Part shown: positions 1 through 6,046 of the stretch, one piece after another
Numbering within the stretch: position 1 is the stretch's first letter
How the letters are laid out: the number at the start of each line of letters is the position of its first letter
Assembly (NCBI GenBank): GCA_020861125.1
Contig: JAJBSZ010000057.1
Span: forward strand, 1,341 to 7,386
Reading direction: 5' to 3'
Origin: Planctomycetota bacterium
Lineage (GTDB): Bacteria; Planctomycetota; SZUA-567
DNA length: 6,046 nucleotides
Translations under genes and position numbers: made by a program
Notes under the pieces: generated by a model
What the model was told of the DNA's origin: nothing
What the model saw: only the letters and a program-made list of their open reading frames with translations
The model's database searches: none

Positions 1-2159
1 CGGATTTGCAGTTCAACCGTTCGAGTGAATACGCGGCCTACCTGCAGGGACGTATCTTTGACCTCGTCCAACGCGCCCCCCGCCGGGGCCGCATCATCGA
101 CGCCGACAACAACATCATCGCCGAAGACCAGCCGACCCAGGACCTGTGGGTCGTGCCCGCCCGCTACGAGCGCATCGACCGCCGCCGGGTGGTGGTGTCC
201 AATCTGGTGCCCCTGTCGGCGGATCAGATGGTTTCTCTCGCCGCCAGCCGTGGAGACCGCCGGGAATTTGAATACCGGGTCGCCCTGGCCGCACTGGTGG
301 ACGCCAATCCGCTGGTGGCCGAACTGGCGCGGCGGCTGGATCGGACGCCGGAGGAGATCGCCCGGCGCCTCCTGGCCGCCATCACCGCCGGGCCCGCCGG
401 TTCCACCATCGACCTCCTGGAAGCCCGGCCAGCCGTGGGCGACGTGGATTTTTCCCTGGCCATGGAGATCCGCTCCGCCATCGCCAACCCGTTCGACCAG
501 GGGGTGTGGCGGCCGCTTCAGGTCCGCACCGGCGGCAAGCGCTTCTATCCAGCCGGGTCGCTCCTCGGCCACCTCACCGGAACCGTAGGCAAGCTCACAG
601 CGGAGGAATACGCCCAACTACGGGGTAGCTGGAACGGCGACGAGGTGACGGCCGGCGAGGGTCAAATAGTGAAACAGGGCCGGGTATTCTTCTCTCTGCG
701 GGACGGCGACGGACCGGACGGGACGGATGAGGAGCACATCCTCCGCCTCCGGACGGTCAAGCGATCGGGCCGGATGGTGCGGAGCACGTCCTACCTCGCC
801 AACGACATCGTGGGCCGGGGCGGGCTGGAACAGCATTACAATCAGGCCCTGCGCGGCCGCCACCGGCAGCAGGTGCTGCGCCTGGTCCGGGACGCCCGCA
901 CCGGCCGGCGGCAGCAGCGGCCCCGGGACGGTCACGAGCGGGCCGTGGACGGATCCGACGTCCGGCTGAGCCTGCGGCTGGATACCCAGCGCCAGGCGAC
1001 GGAGATCATGGAACGGCACATCGCCCGCATCGCCCGCCGGCCCGAGCTCCAGGCCTACGGCTGGACCCCGTCCGGCGTGGCGATCATCATGAATCCCCAC
1101 AACGGCCGCATCCACGCCCTGGTGAGTCTGCCCACCTACGATCCCAACACCTTCAGCCGCGATTTTGACGATCTGGTACAAGACCCGGCCAACCCGCTGC
1201 TCGACCGCGCCCTGGCGGGCATCTATCCACCCGGCTCGGTGGTGAAGCCGCTGGTGGGACTGGCTGCCTTGTCGGAGGAAAAGGTCATGCCTGGCCAGCG
1301 GTTCCACTGCGACCGGGTGATGCTGCTGGCGGGCGCCCGCTTCACCTGCCTCGGCCGCCACGGCGACGTGGATCTGGTGCCGGCGCTGATGCATTCGTGC
1401 AATACCTATTTCTACCACGCCGGCGAGGCTTTGGGCAGCCGGAGTCTCTACGAATGGTACACCCGGGCCGGCCTTGGTCACCGCACCGGTATCGACGTGG
1501 CGGGGGAGGTCAACGGCATCATTCCCCGCACCGCCTACACCCGCCAGGGCTGGGCCACCGGCAACACCTACCACATGGCCATCGGCCAGGGCATCGCGGT
1601 TACCCCGCTCCAGGTGGCGGTGTTGTTTTCCCTGCTGGCCAACGCCGAAGGGGGGGTGGGCAAAGTGGTGCGTCCCCATCTCCTGATCCCGCCGACCCAT
1701 GTCCCGAACGGTCCCATCGAGGAAGAATTGGCCCGGGAGGCCCTGCTCCTCGACCAACCGGTGGCGGAGCTGATGGTGGATCGGGAGGCGCTGGCGACGG
1801 TGCGGCAGGGCTTGTGGGAGGTGGTACAGGGCAATCCCGAAACCATGAGCCACGGCACCGGCATGGGGGCCAGCTTTCCCGCCCCCGGCGGCGGCTGGCT
1901 GATGGAGGTGGCGGGCAAGACCGGTACCGCCGAATGGAGCCGGGTGGTGGACGGTCGGGTCCGCAAACAGCCGGACCACGTCTGGTTCGCCGCCTACGCC
2001 CCGTTTGACCGGCCGGAGGTGGTGGTGGTGGTCCTGCTGCCGGAGGCGGGCGGCGGCGGCGGCACCCTGTGCGCCCCCATCGCCAAGGATCTCCTCCGCC
2101 TGTGGTTCAACCTGCCGGAACGGCCGGAGCGGATCGCCGAGGAGGGCGCCCTTGGGTAG
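1..2159 (+). CDS. mrdA: Penicillin-binding protein 2 (peptidoglycan D,D-transpeptidase, elongasome), 5'-truncated
   Basis: This class B penicillin-binding protein cross-links peptidoglycan stem peptides in the periplasm as partner of RodA. The frame is open to the window edge (first full codon at 3), so the N-terminal membrane anchor is missing; the TTG at 6 is an artefact of the edge. Counting from that codon, the pedestal/dimerization domain begins with RAPRRGRIIDADNNIIAE (23-40). The transpeptidase domain follows, with SxxK at S411-K414 (PPGSVVKP), SxN at S464-N466 (SCNTYFY) and KTG at 638-640 (AGKTGTAEW). All three catalytic motifs are intact. At least 717 residues is long for PBP2 (E. 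coli has 633). Part of the excess lies at about 211-262, between the TGTVGKLTAEEY and VGRGGLEQHYN motifs. The last 8 bases overlap rodA. An FtsI-type PBP is the alternative, but the rodA neighbour favours PBP2. Confidence 0.93.
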   Translation, partial: DLQFNRSSEYAAYLQGRIFDLVQRAPRRGRIIDADNNIIAEDQPTQDLWVVPARYERIDRRRVVVSNLVPLSADQMVSLAASRGDRREFEYRVALAALVDANPLVAELARRLDRTPEEIARRLLAAITAGPAGSTIDLLEARPAVGDVDFSLAMEIRSAIANPFDQGVWRPLQVRTGGKRFYPAGSLLGHLTGTVGKLTAEEYAQLRGSWNGDEVTAGEGQIVKQGRVFFSLRDGDGPDGTDEEHILRLRTVKRSGRMVRSTSYLANDIVGRGGLEQHYNQALRGRHRQQVLRLVRDARTGRRQQRPRDGHERAVDGSDVRLSLRLDTQRQATEIMERHIARIARRPELQAYGWTPSGVAIIMNPHNGRIHALVSLPTYDPNTFSRDFDDLVQDPANPLLDRALAGIYPPGSVVKPLVGLAALSEEKVMPGQRFHCDRVMLLAGARFTCLGRHGDVDLVPALMHSCNTYFYHAGEALGSRSLYEWYTRAGLGHRTGIDVAGEVNGIIPRTAYTRQGWATGNTYHMAIGQGIAVTPLQVAVLFSLLANAEGGVGKVVRPHLLIPPTHVPNGPIEEELAREALLLDQPVAELMVDREALATVRQGLWEVVQGNPETMSHGTGMGASFPAPGGGWLMEVAGKTGTAEWSRVVDGRVRKQPDHVWFAAYAPFDRPEVVVVVLLPEAGGGGGTLCAPIAKDLLRLWFNLPERPERIAEEGALG
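2139..2154 (+). promoter_or_regulatory. Ribosome binding site and TTG start of rodA
   Basis: GAGGAGGG at 2139-2146 is a strong Shine-Dalgarno match lying inside the end of mrdA, 5 bases before a TTG at 2152-2154. This decides the rodA start. The frame stays open upstream to 2005, but that stretch is the +1 shadow of mrdA and encodes Arg/Ala-rich nonsense. The mrdA stop at 2157-2159 sits just after the TTG, so terminating ribosomes could reinitiate there. That coupling is inferred. Confidence 0.8.
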
Positions 2160-3249
2160 GATCGATCCCTGGCGGCTGGACTGGGTGTACCTCCTGGTGG
2201 CTTTGGCGATCATCGGGCTGGGGTTGCCGTTTCTCCGCTCGTCGGCCAGCGACGCTGATTTCACCCGGCAACTGGTATGGCTTAGCGTGGGTCTTGCGGC
2301 GTTGATCTTTTTCGCGCTGATGGATTACCATCTCTGGATCCGGTGGGCCTACGTCGCCTACAGCGGATCGTGTCTCCTCCTGGTGGTGGTGCTCTTCGCC
2401 CCCGCCATCAACAATGCCCACCGCTACCTCCGCCTCGGCCCCATCGGTATGCAGCCGTCGGAATTGTTCAAGCTGGCCCTGATCCTCGCGCTGGCCCGGC
2501 ATATGGGAAAGCGGGAAAACCAGCACATGCTGCACGGGCTGATCATTCCCTTTGTCCTCACCCTGACGCCGATGTTTCTCATCCTGCGCCAGCCGGATCT
2601 CGGCACCGCCCTGACCATTCCGCCCATCCTCTTCGCCATGCTCTGGGTTTCGGGCGCCCGGGTGGCGCATCTGGCGACGGCGGTGGGCCTGGGACTCGGC
2701 TCCATCTGGCCCATGTGGCACTATGGCATGCGGCCGTACCAGAAAGCGCGGGTCATGGCGTTTCTCGACCCGGAGCGTTACGAATCCACCGTGGGGTATC
2801 AGTTGCAGATGAGCCTGACCGCCATCGGCTCCGGCGGCGTGTTCGGCATGGGCCTCGGCAACGGCACCATCACCGAGCTGGATCTGTTGCCGGAAAGCCA
2901 CAATGATTTCATCTTCGGCGTCATCGCCGAAGAGGGCGGTTTCGCCGCGTCGGGGAGTCTTATCCTTCTCTACCTGCTGCTCACCCTGATCGGCCTGCAC
3001 GTGGCCTATACCGCCGCCGACCGGTTCGGCCGGCTGGTGGCGGCCGGGGTGACGGTGATCATCGGCTGGCAGGCGGGGTTCAACATCTTTGTCATCACCG
3101 GGCTGCTGCCCACCACCGGCGTCACCCTGCCGCTGGTGAGCTACGGCGGTTCCTCCATGGTGGTGACCTGCGCCATGATCGGGCTGGTCCTGAATGTCAG
3201 CCAGACCAAACCCGGATTGGACAAACTGGAAAACCCGGATCGCATCTGA
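2152..3249 (+). CDS. rodA: RodA, SEDS-family peptidoglycan glycosyltransferase
   Basis: RodA polymerises lipid II into glycan strands in the inner membrane and works with PBP2 in the elongation complex. From the TTG at 2152 the product is 365 residues, close to E. coli RodA (370). It is hydrophobic throughout, consistent with about ten membrane segments. Landmarks in order are QPSELFKLAL (101-110), QPDLGTAL (147-154), the LLDPE-like FLDPE (204-208), AIGSGGVFGMGLGNG (224-238), LPESHNDFIF (246-255) and the SEDS signature GLLPTTGVTLPLVSYGGSS (317-335). D252 aligns with the essential Asp262 of E. coli RodA. The usual Trp of the RW motif before QPSE is Tyr92 here. FtsW is the main alternative; the overlap with a PBP2 gene and the short termini favour RodA. 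Confidence 0.94.
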   Translation: MGRIDPWRLDWVYLLVALAIIGLGLPFLRSSASDADFTRQLVWLSVGLAALIFFALMDYHLWIRWAYVAYSGSCLLLVVVLFAPAINNAHRYLRLGPIGMQPSELFKLALILALARHMGKRENQHMLHGLIIPFVLTLTPMFLILRQPDLGTALTIPPILFAMLWVSGARVAHLATAVGLGLGSIWPMWHYGMRPYQKARVMAFLDPERYESTVGYQLQMSLTAIGSGGVFGMGLGNGTITELDLLPESHNDFIFGVIAEEGGFAASGSLILLYLLLTLIGLHVAYTAADRFGRLVAAGVTVIIGWQAGFNIFVITGLLPTTGVTLPLVSYGGSSMVVTCAMIGLVLNVSQTKPGLDKLENPDRI

Positions 3250-3293
3250 CCCGCCGGTAAAAGACGCCGCGCCGGATAACCCGAGGAACCGTC

Positions 3294-4157
3294 ATGCGGA
3301 AGAATTGGAAGCGCCGTTTGGGCCGGATGGCGCTGCTTCTCGGGATCGCCTGGACGGCCATGAGCCTTCTGGCCGCCTTCTTCTATCCCCGTCTCCTGTA
3401 CCATCCGGAAACCGGCCCGCCTGACATCACCCCGGCGACCCTGGGCAAGGAGTTTGGGACGATCCGCCTCACCGCCGCCGACGGCGTTCGGCTGCAGGGC
3501 TGGTTCGTACCCGGCCGACCCTGCGAGAATGCCATCCACCGCCAGACACTTCTGGTGTTCCACGGCAACGCCGGCAACCTGGGGACGGCCACCTTCCGGC
3601 TGGCCGGCTACAGCGACCAGGGGTTTGACAGCTTCATGGTGGATTACCGCGGCTTCGGGGAAAGCGACGGCGCGCCCACCGAGGCGGGACTGCTCCTGGA
3701 CGCCGAGGCGGCCTGGCGGTACCTGACGGTGGAGCGGGGAGTGCCGCCGGAAAATATCATCATTTTCGGCTACTCCCTGGGCGGAGCGGTGGCCGCCGCC
3801 CTGGCCGCCAGCCACCCCGAGGCCGCCGGGTTGATCCTGGAATCCACCTTCACCTGCCTGGCCGATGTCGCCCGCGATTTTTTCCCGTTCCTCCCTTGCC
3901 GCCTCATCGTGGGCAAGGCCTGGAATACCCGCGACCGGCTGCGGCGCGTCCGCCTGCCGCTCCTGGTCATCCACGGCCGGCAGGATCAACTTGTGGCATA
4001 TAAATACGGTTGCGAACTGTATAAAAATTACGGCGGGAGAAAAACTTTTTTGCGGATTGCGGATGATCACAATATTGGTTTCCTGTTGTCGGGCGACAGC
4101 TATTTTGGGGGGATAGCGGCCTTTGCGGCCTCTCTGAGAGCGGACGGTACACGGTGA
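3294..4157 (+). CDS. Membrane-anchored alpha/beta hydrolase (BEM46/ABHD13/YfhR-like)
   Basis: This is a 287-residue serine hydrolase of unknown substrate. GAGGA at 3283-3287 lies 6 bases before the ATG. A basic start (MRKNWKRR) and a hydrophobic stretch at about 11-31 form a signal anchor with no lipobox Cys, so the enzyme probably faces the periplasm. The hydrolase fold shows the oxyanion motif HGNAGN (90-95), DYRGFGES (117-124), the nucleophile elbow GYSLGG with S161, the acid D231 in HGRQDQLV, and H259 in ADDHN. The catalytic triad looks complete. The family includes esterase- or thioesterase-like proteins, mostly uncharacterised. It follows rodA by 44 bases with no terminator visible, so co-transcription is possible; a role in wall synthesis is not shown. 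GC drops sharply over the last third, around the catalytic His. Confidence 0.85.
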   Translation: MRKNWKRRLGRMALLLGIAWTAMSLLAAFFYPRLLYHPETGPPDITPATLGKEFGTIRLTAADGVRLQGWFVPGRPCENAIHRQTLLVFHGNAGNLGTATFRLAGYSDQGFDSFMVDYRGFGESDGAPTEAGLLLDAEAAWRYLTVERGVPPENIIIFGYSLGGAVAAALAASHPEAAGLILESTFTCLADVARDFFPFLPCRLIVGKAWNTRDRLRRVRLPLLVIHGRQDQLVAYKYGCELYKNYGGRKTFLRIADDHNIGFLLSGDSYFGGIAAFAASLRADGTR

Positions 4158-4300
4158 CCGAAAACTCTGACGGTGGTGGGTTTGCGTATTTCGCAGAATT
4201 CGGCCTCAGCGGACCGGAAAACCACGTACACTGCCGGTAGGTATCCGAAATCGCGTACCCGTTTGGCCGCTACTATCTCTCATAACGAAAGGTGACTGTC
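4158..4300 (+). other. Intergenic region upstream of the encapsulin operon
   Basis: This 143-base gap is the longest non-coding stretch in the window and the only good place for a promoter of the ferritin-encapsulin operon. I found no convincing -35/-10 pair; TACTAT at 4271-4276 and CATAAC at 4281-4286 are weak -10 look-alikes without a matching -35. A small inverted repeat TGCG/CGCA (4183-4195, 5-base loop) is present. No intrinsic terminator for the upstream hydrolase gene is visible, so read-through is possible. Confidence 0.4.
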
Positions 4301-4303
4301 ATG
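4288..4303 (+). promoter_or_regulatory. Ribosome binding site and ATG start of the ferritin-like cargo gene
   Basis: AAAGGTGA at 4288-4295 pairs well with the 16S rRNA tail and lies 5 bases before the ATG at 4301. The in-frame GTG at 4292 is inside this site and so is not a start. ATGs at 4307 and 4310 are also in frame, but their spacing to the site is less favourable (11 and 14 bases). Confidence 0.75.
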
Positions 4304-4660
4304 CCCATGATGCCCGATCCCTTTACCTTTGCTCTTGGCGAGCGGAAGCTGGATAAGTACGGCTTGATCCAGGCCATCCGCACCGATATCGTCGGCGAAC
4401 TCGAGGCCATCTTCCTCTATGACGCCCACGCCAACGCTTCCGACGACCCGGTGGTGAAGACGGTGCTTGCCGACATCCGGGACGAGGAACGCGAACACAT
4501 CGGCGAACTCTATGCCCTGCTGAAATACCTCGACCCCAAGGAGGCGGAACACATCGCCGAAGGCGAGGGCGAGGTCAAGGAAATGATGCAGAAACTGGGC
4601 ATCGTTCCCCCCGCCAACATCATCGATCAGGCGGGGACCATCGGCAGCCTCAAAGACTGA
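4301..4660 (+). CDS. Encapsulated ferritin-like protein (encapsulin cargo)
   Basis: This 119-residue protein belongs to the encapsulated-ferritin (EncFtn) group. These proteins oxidise Fe(II) at a diiron site formed between subunits and deliver iron into an encapsulin shell. A short N-terminal extension precedes two helices. The first carries GELEAIFLYD (32-41), the second RDEEREH (60-66). E33, E63 and H66 align with the ferroxidase ligands E32, E62 and H65 of Rhodospirillum rubrum EncFtn, and E35 and Y40 with its E34 and Y39. Its E31 and W38 correspond to G32 and L39 here. After a linker (about 99-110) the protein ends in GTIGSLKD, a typical encapsulin cargo-loading peptide of the (L/I)xxGSLx kind. 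The encapsulin gene starts 28 bases downstream, as expected for cargo and shell. A generic rubrerythrin-like protein is the alternative, but the tag and neighbour argue against it. Confidence 0.92.
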   Translation: MPMMPDPFTFALGERKLDKYGLIQAIRTDIVGELEAIFLYDAHANASDDPVVKTVLADIRDEEREHIGELYALLKYLDPKEAEHIAEGEGEVKEMMQKLGIVPPANIIDQAGTIGSLKD

Positions 4661-4688
4661 CCGCGGTCCCTCGACAAAGGAGAAACCC

Positions 4689-5507
4689 ATGCGCTACCTC
4701 ATGCGTGACGGAGCGCCGCTAGGCGATAACCAGTGGCAGATGCTAGACGGTGCCGTGGTCCAGGAGGCGACAAAAAATCTGGTCGGCCGCCGCTTCCTCT
4801 CCCTGCGCCCGGTGGGCGCCCGGACCCAAACCGTACCTCTGGATCGCCTGGCGGGCAGCACCGCCGCCACAGCCGATATCTGGGGGCGGGACGGCGCCAG
4901 CCCCATCGCTGTCACCAGCCGCCGCAACCTGGAATTGGCCACCGTCTACTCTGATTTCACCATATCCTGGCGGGACCTCGAAGACGAGCAGGGGGCCGGC
5001 GTCCAGGCCGCCCGGGACGCGGCCGTGTTCTGCGCCCGGCGTGAGGACGATCTCGTTTTTTACGGCGACGCCGCCTTGGGCATCGAAGGTATCTTCACCG
5101 CCCAAGGGGTCACCCGGCAGGCGATAAGCGACTGGAATGCCGGGGAAAGTCCGGTCCTCGACCTTTCCAAGGCGATCGAAACCCTCGTGGATCAGGGCAA
5201 TTCCGGCGAGCGGGCGCTGGTGATATCCACCGATCTCTACGCCAAACTCCACCGTATCCAGCCTGGCACCGGCATCATGGAAGTGGACCGGGTGCGAAGC
5301 CTGGTGGGCAAGCTCTACCGCTCCGCCCGGATCCAGAAAAATTCCGCCGCCCTCGTGTATTGCGATCCGCAAAATCTTGACCTGGTGGTGGGACAGGATA
5401 TGATCACCGCTTATATGGGCAACGAAAAACTGGACCACGTGTTCCGGGTGATGGAAACGGTCGTGCCGCGCATCAAGCGGCCGGAAGCCATAGCGGTTTT
5501 GAGCTGA
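4689..5507 (+). CDS. enc: Family 1 encapsulin shell protein (linocin M18-like)
   Basis: This HK97-fold protein assembles into a hollow cytoplasmic nanocompartment. At 272 residues it fits the small T=1 members (T. maritima about 265), so a 60-subunit shell is likely, though assembly size cannot be read from sequence. AAAGGAGA at 4676-4683 places the start at the ATG at 4689. Family features in order are an N-terminal helix region (DNQWQMLDGAVVQEATKNLVGRRF, 13-36) that in relatives docks cargo peptides, the E-loop region (about 45-75), DFTISWRDLED (89-99), REDDLVFYGDAALGIEGIF (118-136), VDRVRSLVGKLYRS (199-212) and a C-terminal block DLVVGQDMITAYMG, then FRVMETVVPRIKRPEAI (231-268). It is the second gene of the operon with the tagged ferritin-like cargo and is followed by a strong terminator. 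No fused cargo domain is present. Confidence 0.96.
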   Translation: MRYLMRDGAPLGDNQWQMLDGAVVQEATKNLVGRRFLSLRPVGARTQTVPLDRLAGSTAATADIWGRDGASPIAVTSRRNLELATVYSDFTISWRDLEDEQGAGVQAARDAAVFCARREDDLVFYGDAALGIEGIFTAQGVTRQAISDWNAGESPVLDLSKAIETLVDQGNSGERALVISTDLYAKLHRIQPGTGIMEVDRVRSLVGKLYRSARIQKNSAALVYCDPQNLDLVVGQDMITAYMGNEKLDHVFRVMETVVPRIKRPEAIAVLS

Positions 5508-5535
5508 CCGTAGCCGTCGTCGCCGATATTCCTTG

Positions 5536-5564
5536 AGAGCCGCCCGTTCCGGGGGGCTCTTTTT
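5536..5564 (+). terminator. Rho-independent terminator of the encapsulin operon
   Basis: AGAGCC (5536-5541) pairs with GGCTCT (5555-5560). After one G-G mismatch (5542/5554), CCC (5543-5545) pairs with GGG (5551-5553), closing a GTTCC loop. The stem ends in a run of five T (5560-5564). It lies 28 bases after the encapsulin stop. The opposite strand has no T tract, so it acts only on + strand transcripts. Confidence 0.9.
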
Positions 5565-5588
5565 CGGTGGGACCGGTTGAGCCCGAAA
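5562..5588 (+). repeat. Inverted repeat in the hemerythrin leader
   Basis: TTTCGG (5562-5567) is perfectly complementary to CCGAAA (5583-5588), with a 15-base loop that contains the palindrome ACCGGT (5572-5577). The repeat begins in the T tract of the terminator and ends directly before the GGGGGAGGG ribosome binding region of the hemerythrin gene. Any regulatory role is inferred; a 6-bp stem could be chance. Confidence 0.45.
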
Positions 5589-5603
5589 GGGGGAGGGAAG
5601 CGC

Positions 5604-6002
5604 ATGTTATGGAATAGCGCCCTGGAAACGGGGATTCAAAAGGTGGACGACCAGCACAAGGAGCTGTTCCGGCAGATCGACATTCTGCTGGACAACAAAA
5701 ACAAGGAACGCATCGCCAAGACCCTCGATTTTCTTGGGAAATACGTGGTTTTGCATTTTTCCACGGAGGAAACCATGCAGGCGGCCTCGGAATTTCCCCA
5801 GGCAGCCGAACACAAGGAGTTGCATCGAAAATTCGTCGCTACCTTCAAGGAGCTGCGGCAGGAATACGACGCCACCGGGTATAATTTGGTGATCCTCATG
5901 AAGGTGAACAATGCCGTAATCACCTGGTTGCGGGAACATATCATGGGTGCGGACAAAGAATTCGCCGACTATTACAAAGGGCGACGGAGATTCCATTCTT
6001 GA
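5604..6002 (+). CDS. Bacteriohemerythrin
   Basis: This is a single-domain, 132-residue hemerythrin, a soluble four-helix protein that binds O2 at a non-haem diiron centre; in bacteria it serves in O2 delivery, storage or sensing. The start is the ATG at 5604, with GGAGG at 5592-5596 seven bases upstream; an earlier in-frame TTG at 5577 lies before that site and is not favoured. All seven ligands of the family are present with canonical spacing: H18 (DDQHKELF), H51 and E55 (HFSTEE), H70 and H74 (HKELH), H112 and D117 (EHIMGAD). No signalling domain is fused. The C-terminus (KGRRRFHS) has no encapsulin cargo tag. It follows the encapsulin terminator with only 39 bases between, so its transcripts come from read-through or from a promoter overlapping the terminator. 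Base composition is less GC-rich than in mrdA and rodA. Confidence 0.95.
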   Translation: MLWNSALETGIQKVDDQHKELFRQIDILLDNKNKERIAKTLDFLGKYVVLHFSTEETMQAASEFPQAAEHKELHRKFVATFKELRQEYDATGYNLVILMKVNNAVITWLREHIMGADKEFADYYKGRRRFHS

Positions 6003-6046
6003 ATATTAGGCGAAGAATCATCCGTAGTTTATAAACGGCATGGTGC
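6003..6046 (+). other. Non-coding tail of the window
   Basis: These 44 AT-richer bases after the hemerythrin stop hold no supported gene. A short TTTATAAA palindrome (6028-6035) lies between CCGT (6022-6025) and CGG (6035-6037), but the flanks do not pair well and no T tract follows, so I do not call a terminator. Confidence 0.4.

Noticed and set aside
6..8. TTG at 6 as the start of mrdA
   Set aside because: The frame is open to the window edge, the N-terminal membrane anchor would be missing, and no ribosome binding site can be seen.
2019..2063. Short GTG and GGC triplet runs near the mrdA 3' end
   Set aside because: Four GTG codons and five GGC codons encode Val and Gly runs in the usual beta-strand and loop after KTG. 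Unit changes would stay in frame, so phase variation is not suggested.
618..2264. A 548-codon open frame on the minus strand opposite mrdA
   Set aside because: It lies wholly against a well-supported gene, has no recognisable domain, and is rich in His, Gly, Ala and Gln. Such long antisense frames are expected in GC-rich genes with strong third-position G/C.
2107..4070. Minus-strand open frames opposite rodA and the hydrolase (2107-3000 and 3141-4070)
   Set aside because: They are shadows of the two + strand genes, with low-complexity products and no domain matches.
4156..4222. Imperfect direct repeat GACCGAAAAC / GACCGGAAAAC
   Set aside because: There are only two copies, they are imperfect, and the first overlaps the hydrolase stop codon. 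This is compatible with chance.
5577..5603. Upstream TTG start for the hemerythrin
   Set aside because: It lies before the strong ribosome binding site and would add nine residues not typical of the family.

Overview
The window is a GC-rich bacterial segment with six genes, all on the + strand, densely packed. The PBP2-RodA pair points to a diderm, probably rod-shaped bacterium. An encapsulin-ferritin nanocompartment and a bacteriohemerythrin suggest life with changing iron and oxygen supply, in a microaerophile or anaerobe. The lineage cannot be fixed from the sequence. The long PBP2 and the RodA wording (PESHNDFIF, LLPTTGVTLPLVSYGG) are unlike E. coli, and a PVC-like or other deep-branching phylum is only a guess.

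Left part (1-4157), cell envelope: the 5'-truncated mrdA (PBP2 transpeptidase) overlaps rodA (SEDS glycosyltransferase) by 8 bases. rodA starts at a TTG inside the end of mrdA, so the two are probably translationally coupled. Together they would make the peptidoglycan synthase of the elongation machinery. After 44 bases comes a membrane-anchored alpha/beta hydrolase of the BEM46/ABHD13/YfhR type. The last third of that gene drops abruptly in GC.

Right part (4158-5507), iron storage: a 143-base gap leads into a two-gene operon. The first gene encodes an encapsulated-ferritin-like protein ending in a cargo-loading peptide (GTIGSLKD). The second, 28 bases downstream, encodes the family 1 encapsulin shell. 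The expected product is a protein nanocompartment that oxidises and stores iron. A strong intrinsic terminator closes the operon (5536-5564).

Far right (5565-6046): a bacteriohemerythrin with all seven diiron ligands starts 39 bases after the terminator. It has no visible cargo-loading tag, so it looks like a separate O2-binding protein, although its position suggests a shared oxygen/iron theme. No tRNA, rRNA, CRISPR array or insertion sequence was seen.

Nothing here is a clearly undescribed system. The encapsulin operon is the most notable feature. Points worth checking are the altered ferritin metal-site residues, the Trp-to-Tyr change in RodA, the extra segment in PBP2, and the hairpin between the terminator and the hemerythrin ribosome binding site.
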